Shown here piece after piece: positions 28,645 through 37,671 of a stretch of DNA of 64,000 bases (positions are counted from its first letter, which is position 1; every line of letters starts with the position of its first letter). The position numbers and the translations under genes are program-made. Origin of the DNA: an uncultured Granulosicoccaceae bacterium (GTDB taxonomy: Bacteria; Pseudomonadota; Gammaproteobacteria; Granulosicoccales; Granulosicoccaceae); the NCBI GenBank assembly GCA_937922945.1, contig CAKZUP010000068.1:1-64000 (forward strand), given 5' to 3'. A model generated the notes under the pieces. The model was not told the DNA's origin. It saw only the letters and a program-made list of their open reading frames with translations, and searched no databases.

Positions 28645-29796
28645 GTGGACACAGCTAGTCAGCGTCTGGTGTTTTATCAGTTTCTTGGTAGCCACTCACT
28701 GCTTATTGGTTTGCTACCTTTCTACCTGCCTGTATTTCTATGGCAAAGTGGTATTGGCCTTGCCAATATCACTTTATTAATTGGCATATCGGGCCTGAGC
28801 TTTTGCGCAGCCCTTTCAGGATGGCAAAGCCTAAGCCGTCGACTGTCCACACGCCTGTTACTTTGCATCACATTCGCACTTGAATGTTTACTGGTTATCA
28901 GCGTGTTCTATACCAGCGATCATGTTGTTTCCATAGCCTTACTCGGTATTGCGAACGGCTTCTACAATGCCTTTTTCTGGACTACGCAGCGCACCCTATT
29001 CCTTCAGTTACTGGGGAAAAACGATGCGGGAAAGCGTTATGGTAATTTCCAGATTTTTGTCACCGTATTTTTAAAGGTTGGTATTCTGATTGGTGGCGTA
29101 TTGCTCGATGCTGGCGGATTGCCGTGGCTGCTGGCGTTATCGGCACTCGTTGGACTGATCTCGAGCGTCTGGTTCTATAAAAAGGCTGCGCCAGGGCAGT
29201 TACATGAAACCGAGCACATCGGTTTTACAACGGCATTGGCTTTTTCCGATAACAAGCGCTCTCGCCCTGTGTTCATGGTAGATGGTTTTTTCCTTTTTTT
29301 AGAGAGTCACTACTGGACGCTGTCGTTGTTCATGTTGGCAAACGAAAATTTTGCCCGACTCGGAGTGGTCGTTGTTGTTTTAGCCGTACTCTTCGCACTT
29401 ATGTTCTACTTGATCAAGAACACCATAGACACGCTGGCCATATCACTCGTGTATCGCTCGGCTGTCATACTCTACGCACTCTCGTGGCTACTCCGATGCC
29501 TTGTTGATGACGACGTTAACGCAAGTGTATTGCTGCTGTTATTACTGACGATTACTTTTTGTTCTTCGTTTTTCCGTTTGGCTTTTAACAAACGTTTTTT
29601 TGACATTGCACAATCGAGCGCCGGAATTGGTTACCTGATTATTAAGAGCTACCAATCTCAATTTTTTCTCGGCTGTGGCTTTGTGCTAACCGCGCTGGTG
29701 CTAAATTTAAGCGAACAAAGCAGTGCTGCTCCTTTGACGCTTTTTTACCTTGCCGGCAGCCTGGCTTCACTGGTTTACTGGTTGTATCGAAGATAG
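28645..29796 (+). CDS. MFS-type membrane transporter next to ATP-grasp genes
   Basis: 383 residues with about 10-12 hydrophobic segments. The N-terminal helices and the GNFQIFVTVF region suggest a small MFS transporter without clear drug-family motifs. The start is GTG 28645. Its position 17 bp after the second ATP-grasp gene suggests it exports the product of the two ligases. The substrate cannot be read from the sequence. Confidence 0.7.
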   Translation: MDTASQRLVFYQFLGSHSLLIGLLPFYLPVFLWQSGIGLANITLLIGISGLSFCAALSGWQSLSRRLSTRLLLCITFALECLLVISVFYTSDHVVSIALLGIANGFYNAFFWTTQRTLFLQLLGKNDAGKRYGNFQIFVTVFLKVGILIGGVLLDAGGLPWLLALSALVGLISSVWFYKKAAPGQLHETEHIGFTTALAFSDNKRSRPVFMVDGFFLFLESHYWTLSLFMLANENFARLGVVVVVLAVLFALMFYLIKNTIDTLAISLVYRSAVILYALSWLLRCLVDDDVNASVLLLLLLTITFCSSFFRLAFNKRFFDIAQSSAGIGYLIIKSYQSQFFLGCGFVLTALVLNLSEQSSAAPLTLFYLAGSLASLVYWLYRR

Positions 29797-29834
29797 GGGC
29801 TCATGCTATACTTCTTGCGAAAGCGAGAAACACA

Positions 29835-31310
29835 ATGGCAGAAACAAACACCACTCCTCCAGCTTTCACCACCCAACGTTTTACCGATCCAGCAGCCGCT
29901 GTCGATCGACTCATCGAAATATACGACCGAAACACGCGATTCCTGCGTGCCGCATTCGATCAATACTTAAAAGGCGAATTGCCAATCGGCCGACACCGCG
30001 CTTTCTATCCGGAAATACGTTTCCGAAGCGATACCTACACACGAGTAGATTCACGACTATCCTACGGCTTCGTTAATCAGCCGGGCCAATACGCCACCAC
30101 CATCACACAACCAGAGTTATTTAAAGGCTATCTGTGCCACCAGCTCGAATTGCTAATATCAAACCACGACCAACCAGTTGAAGTGGGCGAATCAGACATC
30201 CCTATTCCATTGCACTTTGCCTTGGTGGCAGGCCAACAAGTGGCTACCGACAACCCGGCAGAACTCAGCGTGCCTCTGCGAGATGCGTTCGATGTACCAG
30301 ATATAGCGCACGTTAACGACTACATTGTTAACGGCACCTATGAACCACTGGCTGGCGAAGCTGTGCCATTGGCCCCGTTTCCGGCGCAAAGGGTAGATTA
30401 TTCCTTGCACCGGTTAATGCACTACTCTGCGACCGACCCGACACACTTTCAAAACTACGTTTTATTCACCAACTATCAATTTTATATTGATGAATTCTGC
30501 CGCTTGGCCAAAGTCATGATGGCTGAAGGCAACTCGCAGTACAGTGCCTTTGTTGAACCGGGAAACGTCTTAACACAATCTGGTGAAACACACCCGTCCG
30601 GAAAAGCACCAACACAACTTCCACAAATGCCTGCTTATCATTTAATTGGAGCAAAGGGCCGGGGCATAACGTTGATTAATATCGGTGTTGGTCCGTCAAA
30701 CGCAAAAACCATTACCGACCACGTGGCAGTGTTGCGGCCACATGCGTGGCTAATGCTGGGTCATTGTGCAGGCCTGCGAAGTGCGCAAGCGCTCGGCGAT
30801 TACGTACTGGCACACGCATACGTTCGAGAAGACAAAGTGCTCGATAACGATATTCCAGTCTGGGTACCTATTCCCGCACTGGCCGAAATACAACAAGCGC
30901 TTGAAGCAGCCGTAGCCGAAGTGACTGGTCTTGATGGGTTTGATTTGAAGCGCGTTATGCGAACCGGCACGGTAGCCTCAGTGGACAACCGAAACTGGGA
31001 ATTGCAAGATCAACGGGAACCCGTACGCCGATTGTCGCAGTCACGAGCTATCGCGCTCGATATGGAATCAGCCACCATTGCGGCAAACGGTTTTCGACTG
31101 CGTGTACCCTATGGCACACTGCTCTGCGTATCCGATAAACCGCTACAAGGAGAACTGAAACTACCGGGCATGGCGTCGAAGTTCTATCAAGAGCAAGTTG
31201 CGCAACACCTGCAAATCGGTATGTTGGCGTTGGAAAAACTGGGCGCTATGGGACCAGAGCGATTGCACTCTCGAAAACTTCGAAGCTTTTTCGAAACCGC
31301 ATTTCAATAG
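29835..31310 (+). CDS. amn: AMP nucleosidase
   Basis: 491 residues, the length of E. coli Amn (484). It hydrolyses AMP to adenine and ribose 5-phosphate. The C-terminal nucleosidase half shows INIGVGPSNAKTITDHVAVL, LGHCAGLR and ALDMESATIAANGFR, the Glu-containing nucleoside phosphorylase-family motif; the N-terminal half is the Amn-specific regulatory domain. It begins 38 bp after the MFS gene, with a short inverted repeat (TTGCG/AGCGAG type) before the start. Confidence 0.9.
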   Translation: MAETNTTPPAFTTQRFTDPAAAVDRLIEIYDRNTRFLRAAFDQYLKGELPIGRHRAFYPEIRFRSDTYTRVDSRLSYGFVNQPGQYATTITQPELFKGYLCHQLELLISNHDQPVEVGESDIPIPLHFALVAGQQVATDNPAELSVPLRDAFDVPDIAHVNDYIVNGTYEPLAGEAVPLAPFPAQRVDYSLHRLMHYSATDPTHFQNYVLFTNYQFYIDEFCRLAKVMMAEGNSQYSAFVEPGNVLTQSGETHPSGKAPTQLPQMPAYHLIGAKGRGITLINIGVGPSNAKTITDHVAVLRPHAWLMLGHCAGLRSAQALGDYVLAHAYVREDKVLDNDIPVWVPIPALAEIQQALEAAVAEVTGLDGFDLKRVMRTGTVASVDNRNWELQDQREPVRRLSQSRAIALDMESATIAANGFRLRVPYGTLLCVSDKPLQGELKLPGMASKFYQEQVAQHLQIGMLALEKLGAMGPERLHSRKLRSFFETAFQ

Positions 31311-31372
31311 CAGTTTAAATACGTCGCAGTTTAAAAAACAGATGGTTTAATTTCAGTGAGCTGAGTCAACCG

Positions 31373-32527
31373 TTATGCTATGAGTTGGTCGCTCATCGCC
31401 AGGTAAACAGCATCGACAAACGAGCTGCCCAGCGCCATAGATCGCTCTGGCGACCAGCCCACATCCGGCATAGGCCTATTGGCTGCGTCTTTAAACGGCA
31501 TTTCCAGTGTGTAAGCTGGACAGCCATACGTGTTCGCTACGCTGTTACTACAGAAACGCAAGTTCGCACTGTTGGGTTGATTCCGTGGATACCCGTAGTC
31601 GAATTGAAAATCAGGGTTAAGCGCCGCTAGCGTGCGTTTGAATGCAATCAATTGTCTATCCCTATCATCGTTCCAGTTGGCCACCCCTTCTGTTCCGGCA
31701 ATAAAGTTGTACGGCAACGCCTCATCACCATGCACATCAATACACAAATCAACACCGGTCTGACGCATACGTTGCTGCACCAGATACACTTCAGGGCTTT
31801 TCTCCAGGCTGGGTTCTGCCCATTCGCGATTCAAATTAACACCTGCCGCATTGGTACGCAGATGACCGCGAAAAGAACCATCGGGATTCATATTAGGCAC
31901 GACGTTTATATCGGCAAGGTCACGCAGCGCTCTAGCGGCTGCATTGTTTTTATCGAGCAATCTCAGTAACCAACCCTCCATCCACCAGGACGCCATGCTC
32001 TCGCCTGGGTGCTGCCGAGCAACGCACCACACTTGAGGTTTGGCGTGTCTCGGTTCAGTCGGTTGCTGCGACGTTATGCGTAAGTAATCCAGCTCCCGCC
32101 CATCCAGTGTCTGGCCGAGAGACTCAACATAGACCCCATTACTACAGCCGCATCGGGCTAACAAATTAGCAAGGCGATCTAATGAGTAAGGCGCAAAATA
32201 GGCAAAGTAGATAACGTCAGTTTTGGGCGTAACAGACCAACTTAATGTTTTATTGTCATAGCTTGTTGGAGTTCGGTACCAGTACTCGAGATTGTTCGAC
32301 GTGGCAACATGGTAGTTCTCCCAACCCGCCGGGTAAGTGGTCTCCGATGCATTTTCGATAATAAATCGGCATTGCCTGTCGCGCACACCACTCACGCGAA
32401 AGAAAAACCACTGCAGAAAATCACTTTGATGATCCTTGCGTATTCTAAGTCGAATATTGTCTGAATCTATCGCACTCACTGCATCAATGTTACCTGCGTC
32501 GAATGCAGAATTTACAACAATACCCAT
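31373..32527 (-). CDS. M14-type zinc carboxypeptidase, cytosolic carboxypeptidase-like
   Basis: 384 residues from ATG 32527; AAGG lies 9 bases upstream. Zinc ligands are H and E in RQHPGES and the H of DVHGDE, and the catalytic Glu is in TLEMPFKD. NPDG...GHLRTNAAGVNLNREW gives the substrate-binding NR pair. The N-terminal roughly 120 residues form the beta domain typical of cytosolic carboxypeptidase-like bacterial M14 members. No signal peptide. Related eukaryotic enzymes remove C-terminal glutamates, but the bacterial substrate is unknown. Confidence 0.87.
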   Translation of the reverse strand: MGIVVNSAFDAGNIDAVSAIDSDNIRLRIRKDHQSDFLQWFFFRVSGVRDRQCRFIIENASETTYPAGWENYHVATSNNLEYWYRTPTSYDNKTLSWSVTPKTDVIYFAYFAPYSLDRLANLLARCGCSNGVYVESLGQTLDGRELDYLRITSQQPTEPRHAKPQVWCVARQHPGESMASWWMEGWLLRLLDKNNAAARALRDLADINVVPNMNPDGSFRGHLRTNAAGVNLNREWAEPSLEKSPEVYLVQQRMRQTGVDLCIDVHGDEALPYNFIAGTEGVANWNDDRDRQLIAFKRTLAALNPDFQFDYGYPRNQPNSANLRFCSNSVANTYGCPAYTLEMPFKDAANRPMPDVGWSPERSMALGSSFVDAVYLAMSDQLIA

Positions 32528-32578
32528 GATCAAAACCCTTAGTTAACCAATCCTACTTCATTTTTTTTGCAAAAAAAA

Positions 32579-32602
32579 ACCGCCCCATTGGGACGGTTTT
32601 TC
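32579..32602. terminator. Rho-independent terminator, likely bidirectional
   Basis: ACCGCCCC (32579-32586), loop ATT, GGGACGGT (32590-32597) with one mismatch, flanked by an A-run and a T-run. It sits downstream of the fasciclin lipoprotein gene (-), close to the start of the carboxypeptidase gene. Confidence 0.85.
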
Positions 32603-32648
32603 TGTCTGGCCATTGAACACATGACCATAAAGTCAGTGCATTGCTGAA

Positions 32649-33260
32649 TTAGTTTCCAGCAGGAATGACACCGTCAATGATGTGGATAATTGAATTGACA
32701 TTATCGTTAGTCAAATCAGCTGTCACCACTTCATGACCAGCAATAATCAGTGCTTCAGTACCACCACCTTCAATGGTGATAACTGGAGAGCCACCGTTTG
32801 AGTTATTGATGATAGTTGAACCTACCAAGCCGTCCAAATCAGATGCAGTGTAGAAAGCAGCATCGTGAACGTGTGCGAATACGTTAACGTCACCTGTGAA
32901 ACCAGCCAATGCATCATCGCTTGGCAAGAAGATAGTCCAGCTGTTGTTTTCCAGAGCTTCAGCAAGACCTTCAGACTGGATAGCAGCTAGCGCAGAACTT
33001 GCACCGTTAGCGTTAAGTAAGTCTGCGACAAAACTTCCAGCTACACCACCACCAGTGGTATCGCCAGTAGTCTCACCTGTAGTTTCGCCAGTAGTCTCAC
33101 CTGTGGTTTCGCCGGTAGTCTCACCAGTTGTTTCGCCGGTGGTCTCACCAGTGGTTTCGCCGGTGGTGCCCATGTCGTCGTCGTCGTCGTCACTTGAGCA
33201 CGCGGAAAAAGTCATAACGCTGAGAGACAGTAGCGCCACACCGATAAGCTTTTTATTCAT
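32649..33260 (-). CDS. Fasciclin-domain lipoprotein with TTGE repeats
   Basis: 203 residues. Signal peptide with lipobox FSAC (Cys21), then six Asp, then eight TTGE repeats followed by TTGD and TTGG (about residues 32-71), then one fasciclin (FAS1) domain ending in INSIIHIIDGVIP-like residues (VNSIIHIIDGVI). The FAS1 domain suggests adhesion or polymer binding at the cell surface. The repeat codes a flexible acidic stalk. A terminator follows at 32579. No gene on its 5' side for about 1 kb. Confidence 0.88.
   Translation of the reverse strand: MNKKLIGVALLSLSVMTFSACSSDDDDDDMGTTGETTGETTGETTGETTGETTGETTGETTGETTGDTTGGGVAGSFVADLLNANGASSALAAIQSEGLAEALENNSWTIFLPSDDALAGFTGDVNVFAHVHDAAFYTASDLDGLVGSTIINNSNGGSPVITIEGGGTEALIIAGHEVVTADLTNDNVNSIIHIIDGVIPAGN
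33048..33167. repeat. 12-bp coding tandem repeat (TTGE stalk)
   Basis: Ten head-to-tail 12-bp units coding TTG(E/D/G). Synonymous codons alternate between GGC-GAA and GGT-GAG in successive units, showing a 24-bp higher-order unit. Changes of unit number would stay in frame. Confidence 0.92.
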
Positions 33261-33714
33261 TCAGATATCCTCTTCGAGTAAAAAATTCAAACTTTAAAGT
33301 TATAGCCAGTTAACCACCGCGAGTGATGCTGATACGCATTTCGTTAGTAGAATCACCGAGCCATGGTTTAACTTGCCTGTCAATCAGGCTTCCAATCCGG
33401 ACCGCCGTTAATCTGTAAACCGTCAGCCTTAATACTGACGTTGAACGAGAATACCCTTGGACCGACAACGGATGTCACAGCAGCATATGTTACAGCAGCA
33501 CACGTCACTGTTGCACGAATGTTACTGCACCACACAAATAATTCAATGCAGCTGCTAATTATTTTACCTATTACATCCAAGCAAAAATAGAACAATACAT
33601 TTAAATCTTTGTTTCAACTGAGAATTATAGCATTGCAACGGTCTATTGCAATCGCGAAAACCAGCCAATATCAAGGAAAATTGCGGCGAACATGAACGCT
33701 AAAAAGCTAAAATT

Positions 33715-33992
33715 GTGATCGACATAACTCTACAACAGCCATTTCGAGTTGCCGAATTTAAGCCAGGCAAGGCGACTGGAAACACCGCCGAAATTTTGTC
33801 GGTTTACAAGACTGAGTTTGGCACCCGCTTTTGGTTGTAAAGACAAACCAAATTAAAGGCTACACGCTTGCAAATCCATTGGAAACTGCTCCAGTTGAAT
33901 GGGGTTCAGTAACTTTTAGACTCTACGAGCCTCATGAAACAAGCTCTCGGTCGGCAATCTCTGCATATCACCACTCAACTGGTGCAGTTTGA
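33715..33992 (+). pseudogene. Possible frameshifted gene remnant
   Basis: Two overlapping open stretches in different frames (33715-33840 and 33816-33992) read as ordinary protein sequence, for example LQQPFRVAEFKPGK and then YTLANPLETAPVEWGSVTFRLYEP. A single -1 frameshift near 33816-33840 would join them. There is no ATG at the start and no recognised family. Chance open frames are a real alternative. Confidence 0.2.
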
Positions 33993-34018
33993 ATCCGTGG
34001 AGCGAAATACACAGAAGG

Positions 34019-34051
34019 CGATAATAAACCGATAATACACCGATAATAAAC
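34019..34051. repeat. Three tandem 11-bp repeats
   Basis: CGATAATAAAC at 34019-34029, one mismatch at 34030-34040, perfect again at 34041-34051. Upstream of tmcA. Confidence 0.92.
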
Positions 34052-34249
34052 AGGGATTGAACTCGAAGGACAATAGAAAGCGAAGTACAATGGACAAAAA
34101 AGTCAGCCGTCCTTGGCTAAGTCAGCTCCTTGCTTCAATACCACTTGGAGGAGGTTTGGTTAGCGACGCTCAATTTGTGTCGCTGATGAACTAATTATAA
34201 CTATTTAGCCCGATTCATGTGTGAAATTATCGCAATTCACTAGCGCCTG

Positions 34250-36523
34250 ATGTTCAGCAATCAAAGTCAACTACTTTCTTACTTAAAAGATAGTCTGAAA
34301 ACGACACATTCAAAGCAATTTCGCTTGTTGCTTGTGTTAGCTGGTGATGCAGCATCTCAATTGGACCCGGTTCTGGACACCTTTTCCAATTGCCTGAACG
34401 GCAATCTGGACCAAAATCTGGCCCGAACTCCGGCTCCAAATAGCCGAGCAACAGAAGAAGCGTACAGGCAAGACAGCGCCAGCGACCAAACTGTGACAAC
34501 GCTCACAAACACCATAATGCACGTACCCGAACTGCATGGCAACAGTGACGTGTCAGATCAAATCAACAACCTGCTTGGAACCGAAAACAGCTGTATCGTT
34601 TTTGACGCTAATGGCGTGTTTGATCCTCGCCAGTTGGCAGCCAGTGCCGGTACGATTATCGCCGGTGGCGTCATCATCGTTATCACCCCACCCCTTCAAC
34701 ATTGGGATTTCTGCGAGAACTGCGTAGCGGATTCACGCAGTAACCAGCATTCGGCGTTTCTAGAGCGTTTCAAACGAAAACTTATCGCACACCAAACCCA
34801 CGTTGTTTCAGCAACGGCTACGTCAGAAAGCATAGATTTAGACACGATGAATCATGTCGCGTTGTTTATCGGTGCAAGCGAAATTCGAACAAGAAGCGCA
34901 GCCGTTCAACAGACCCACAACCGATACACGCACTTACGCTCCACCGGTGTGCCTCGTCACGCGCCCAATCCGATAAATGATTCGCCTGCAAACTGGAAAA
35001 TAGAACAGAACGCAATGGTCGAGCAACTGCTGAGCAGGCTGAGATCGCCAGTCTCCATGCCTGTCTCGCCTAATGTGGTCGTGGTTCAAGGCGATCGCGG
35101 GCGCGGCAAGTCTGCGCTTATTGGCAGAGCAATAAAGCAACTAAACAGTTTATCGCTTGATCATGGGCAAACCATTGCTCTGTGCTCCACACGCCGTTCG
35201 AGTTGCGGGGTACTGCTGGCACACGCTCAACAGACGATTGATTTTTTCACTATCCAGCAAGCTTTGAATAGCAAGCACGAGATACTAATTGTGGAGGAAG
35301 CCGGAAGTATTCCAATCGCGATTCTGGAAAAACTACTCTTGTTAACCCAGACCATCATATTCGCCACCACAGTGGAAGGCTACGAAGGTGCTGGACGGGG
35401 CTTCGCACTGCGATTTGCCAAACGTCTGGATACACTTGCGCCGAACTGGTTACTGCTCAAACCCGAGCTACCTGTTCGATGGTCGCTCGGCGATCCTGTG
35501 GAAGCATTTATCAACGATGCGTTTTTGCTTGGACAACGCGTGTCAACATTGCCGCAGCAGCCACTGTCTGTACAGAATGCGACGGTCGATTTTGTTGATA
35601 AAAACACATTGCTGAATAACGACCAGTGGCTAGAAGATATTTTCGGTTTATTGGTTCAGGCTCACTATCAAACCACACCAGCCGATCTTCGCAACATTCT
35701 GGATAAAGACTCACTACAGGTTTACGCGCAACGTTGTGATGGCGTACTAACAGGTGCAGCCCTAGTCGCTCTGGAAGGTGACATACCCGACGAATTGCAC
35801 CGACCGATTATTGAAAAAAAACGTCGCCTTAAAGATCAGATACTGCCTCAGTTGCTGGCGCAAAGTGCTGGACAAACAAATGGCCTTGCGGCCAGCTACG
35901 CTCGCATTGTCAGAATTGCTGTTCACCCGGCTATTCAACAACAAGGCTTCGGCACGCATTTATTCTCACAAATCAATCGACAACTGGCATCGCAAATAGA
36001 TGTCATAGGCGCAAGCTTTGGCGCGGACACATTAACTCTAGCCTTCTGGCTCAAGCAAGGTCTTTCACCTGTGCACTACGGATATAAAGCCAATCCGAGA
36101 AGTGGTTTGCGCTCAGCATGCCTCATGAGCACAACTAACCAGAAACTGAGCACACTGATTAAACGGGCAGAACAGATACTGCGCGCCAATACCCTTGCGT
36201 TTGTTGAACACGGGCAAGATACCGATCCAGTTGCACGTGCGCTAACCAACGGATTCAGCGAACACAATTTCAATCTTTGCCAGAACAGCAGCAGCGCTGA
36301 CACGCTCTGCCAGATAACGATTGATTCTCTTGTGGACGCGTTCGCCGAAGATAAACGAAATTTTATTGACACAGCGGGACTGCTACTGCGCTATTCAGCA
36401 CTGCAAGCCAATTCAGACTACCGAGCAAGCGTGTCCAATGCACTCAAAGTGTATCCACAGCTTACCCCGGCTAAGCGGCGTAAGTTGGAAGCGCACCTTC
36501 GCCTGCTGCTGCGCCGATGCTGA
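34250..36523 (+). CDS. tmcA: tRNA(Met) cytidine acetyltransferase TmcA
   Basis: 757 residues, a little longer than E. coli TmcA (671). It makes N4-acetylcytidine at the wobble position of elongator tRNA-Met using acetyl-CoA and ATP/GTP. A helicase-like ATPase domain has Walker A GDRGRGKS (about 281-288) and VEEAGSIP in the Walker B position, followed by TTVEGYEGAGRGF. The GNAT acetyltransferase domain shows RIAVHPAIQQQGFGT. The C-terminal tail ends in helical RNA-binding-type sequence. It starts at ATG 34250 after a long spacer. Confidence 0.9.
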   Translation: MFSNQSQLLSYLKDSLKTTHSKQFRLLLVLAGDAASQLDPVLDTFSNCLNGNLDQNLARTPAPNSRATEEAYRQDSASDQTVTTLTNTIMHVPELHGNSDVSDQINNLLGTENSCIVFDANGVFDPRQLAASAGTIIAGGVIIVITPPLQHWDFCENCVADSRSNQHSAFLERFKRKLIAHQTHVVSATATSESIDLDTMNHVALFIGASEIRTRSAAVQQTHNRYTHLRSTGVPRHAPNPINDSPANWKIEQNAMVEQLLSRLRSPVSMPVSPNVVVVQGDRGRGKSALIGRAIKQLNSLSLDHGQTIALCSTRRSSCGVLLAHAQQTIDFFTIQQALNSKHEILIVEEAGSIPIAILEKLLLLTQTIIFATTVEGYEGAGRGFALRFAKRLDTLAPNWLLLKPELPVRWSLGDPVEAFINDAFLLGQRVSTLPQQPLSVQNATVDFVDKNTLLNNDQWLEDIFGLLVQAHYQTTPADLRNILDKDSLQVYAQRCDGVLTGAALVALEGDIPDELHRPIIEKKRRLKDQILPQLLAQSAGQTNGLAASYARIVRIAVHPAIQQQGFGTHLFSQINRQLASQIDVIGASFGADTLTLAFWLKQGLSPVHYGYKANPRSGLRSACLMSTTNQKLSTLIKRAEQILRANTLAFVEHGQDTDPVARALTNGFSEHNFNLCQNSSSADTLCQITIDSLVDAFAEDKRNFIDTAGLLLRYSALQANSDYRASVSNALKVYPQLTPAKRRKLEAHLRLLLRRC

Positions 36524-36751
36524 AAAGCGAATTGGCTGGCAAATGTTCAACTTGACAATACACACACGATAAACGGCGCTTGCAACCGGCCCGTTTAAAG
36601 CGTACTTTCGGTTTTCATTCGAACCGTTTATCCATTATCAGCACCATGCAGCATTCTGACATCCGTACTGATTGATCAATAATCGGGAAAGTAAATAATG
36701 TCAGGCTGAGCCCAGCCCATAAGAGAGACTCTGTTATTAATCGCGCAATAG

Positions 36752-36781
36752 TTCAACATATAAAAGTTCAACGCATAAAAG
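36752..36781. repeat. Two tandem 15-bp repeats at desaturase start
   Basis: TTCAACATATAAAAG (36752-36766) followed by TTCAACGCATAAAAG (36767-36781). They lie just before the desaturase start, and in the desaturase frame they would code the duplicated five-residue blocks VQHIK/VQRIK. Confidence 0.88.
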
Positions 36782-36786
36782 CTTTT

Positions 36787-37659
36787 TTGCAAGAGTGGCC
36801 AACCCTGTTGATTTTTTTGCTCGTCTATTCGGCGTGGCTTTTACTCACCGCCTTTCATGCGCATGTGCCAACGGTGATTCTTCTACCTTTAATGTGGTTC
36901 ATCGTTGCATTGCATTCTTCACTTCAACATGAAGTCATACACGGGCACCCAACGAGTTCAACCTGGTTCAACGCTGCACTCGCGTTTCCGGCCATCGGAT
37001 TAATCGTACCCTTCCAGCGTTACGAGCTGTTGCATTTACAACACCACCGTAATTGGTTGATCACCGACCCCTTCGACGATTCAGAATCTTATTTTCTCGC
37101 TCGTGGTCAATGGAAAAGATGCAACACACTTATTCAAAAAACGTTGCAATTTAATAACACGCTGTTTGGTCGACTGCTGATCGGGCCAGGCGTTATGATC
37201 GTGCGAATGTTAATGAGTGAGGTACCGTTAATGAAAAACAACTCCGCAGTGGCGATCAGCTGGTTGTGGCACAGCCTTGGTATTGCAATCGTTCTCGTCT
37301 GGCTGTCGGTGTTTGATTTTCCAATTCTCTTCTACGCCTTAGCTATCGCCTACCCTGCGGCATCACTACTAATGCTAAGGGCATATGGCGAACATTTACC
37401 TGAGGAGAACCTTGAACATCGTTCCGCCATAATAAAGTCCAACGCAGTTATGCAGTTGCTCTATCTGAACAATAACTTTCATAGGGTCCATCATGATCAC
37501 CCTGAGGTGCCTTGGTATCGCATTCCTCAATTGTATAGAGCGCATTACCAGCACCATAACGTCCATGTGTATCCCGGTTATTTACATTTGGCGAAACAAT
37601 TTACTTTTAAACAACGCTTTCCGGTTGAACACCCGTTTCTGGCAAAAAATACTACCTGA
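36787..37659 (+). CDS. Membrane fatty acid desaturase family protein
   Basis: 290 residues from TTG 36787. Three histidine clusters bind the di-iron centre: HEVIHGH, HLQHH and NNFHRVHHDHP, between four or so membrane segments. The enzyme inserts a double bond or hydroxyl in a lipid chain; the exact substrate is unknown. The frame is open well upstream without ATG or GTG codons. An AAGAGAG sequence near 36721 precedes GTT-ATT codons, so a rare start there cannot be excluded. It is 12 bp upstream of the PhnD-like gene, in the same run as lipid and stress genes. Confidence 0.82.
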   Translation: MQEWPTLLIFLLVYSAWLLLTAFHAHVPTVILLPLMWFIVALHSSLQHEVIHGHPTSSTWFNAALAFPAIGLIVPFQRYELLHLQHHRNWLITDPFDDSESYFLARGQWKRCNTLIQKTLQFNNTLFGRLLIGPGVMIVRMLMSEVPLMKNNSAVAISWLWHSLGIAIVLVWLSVFDFPILFYALAIAYPAASLLMLRAYGEHLPEENLEHRSAIIKSNAVMQLLYLNNNFHRVHHDHPEVPWYRIPQLYRAHYQHHNVHVYPGYLHLAKQFTFKQRFPVEHPFLAKNTT

Positions 37660-37671
37660 TACAACACGACA

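Larger units (their letters stand above)
33261..34249. other. Gene-poor stretch of about 990 bp
   Basis: It must hold the fasciclin and tmcA promoters. No RNA gene was recognised. A possible decayed coding segment lies at about 33715-33992 (see its own entry), and an 11-bp tandem repeat is at 34019-34051. A 34-codon ORF at 34090-34194 lacks a clear ribosome binding site. A minus-strand ORF of 71 codons (33380-33595) has unusual composition and no family I recognise. Confidence 0.4.

Noticed and set aside
32896-33297. Plus-strand ORF with repeated VVSP
   Set aside because: It is the reverse of the TTGE repeat in the fasciclin lipoprotein; low complexity caused by the same DNA.
34090-34194. 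34-codon ORF
   Set aside because: No convincing ribosome binding site and no family; left as intergenic.
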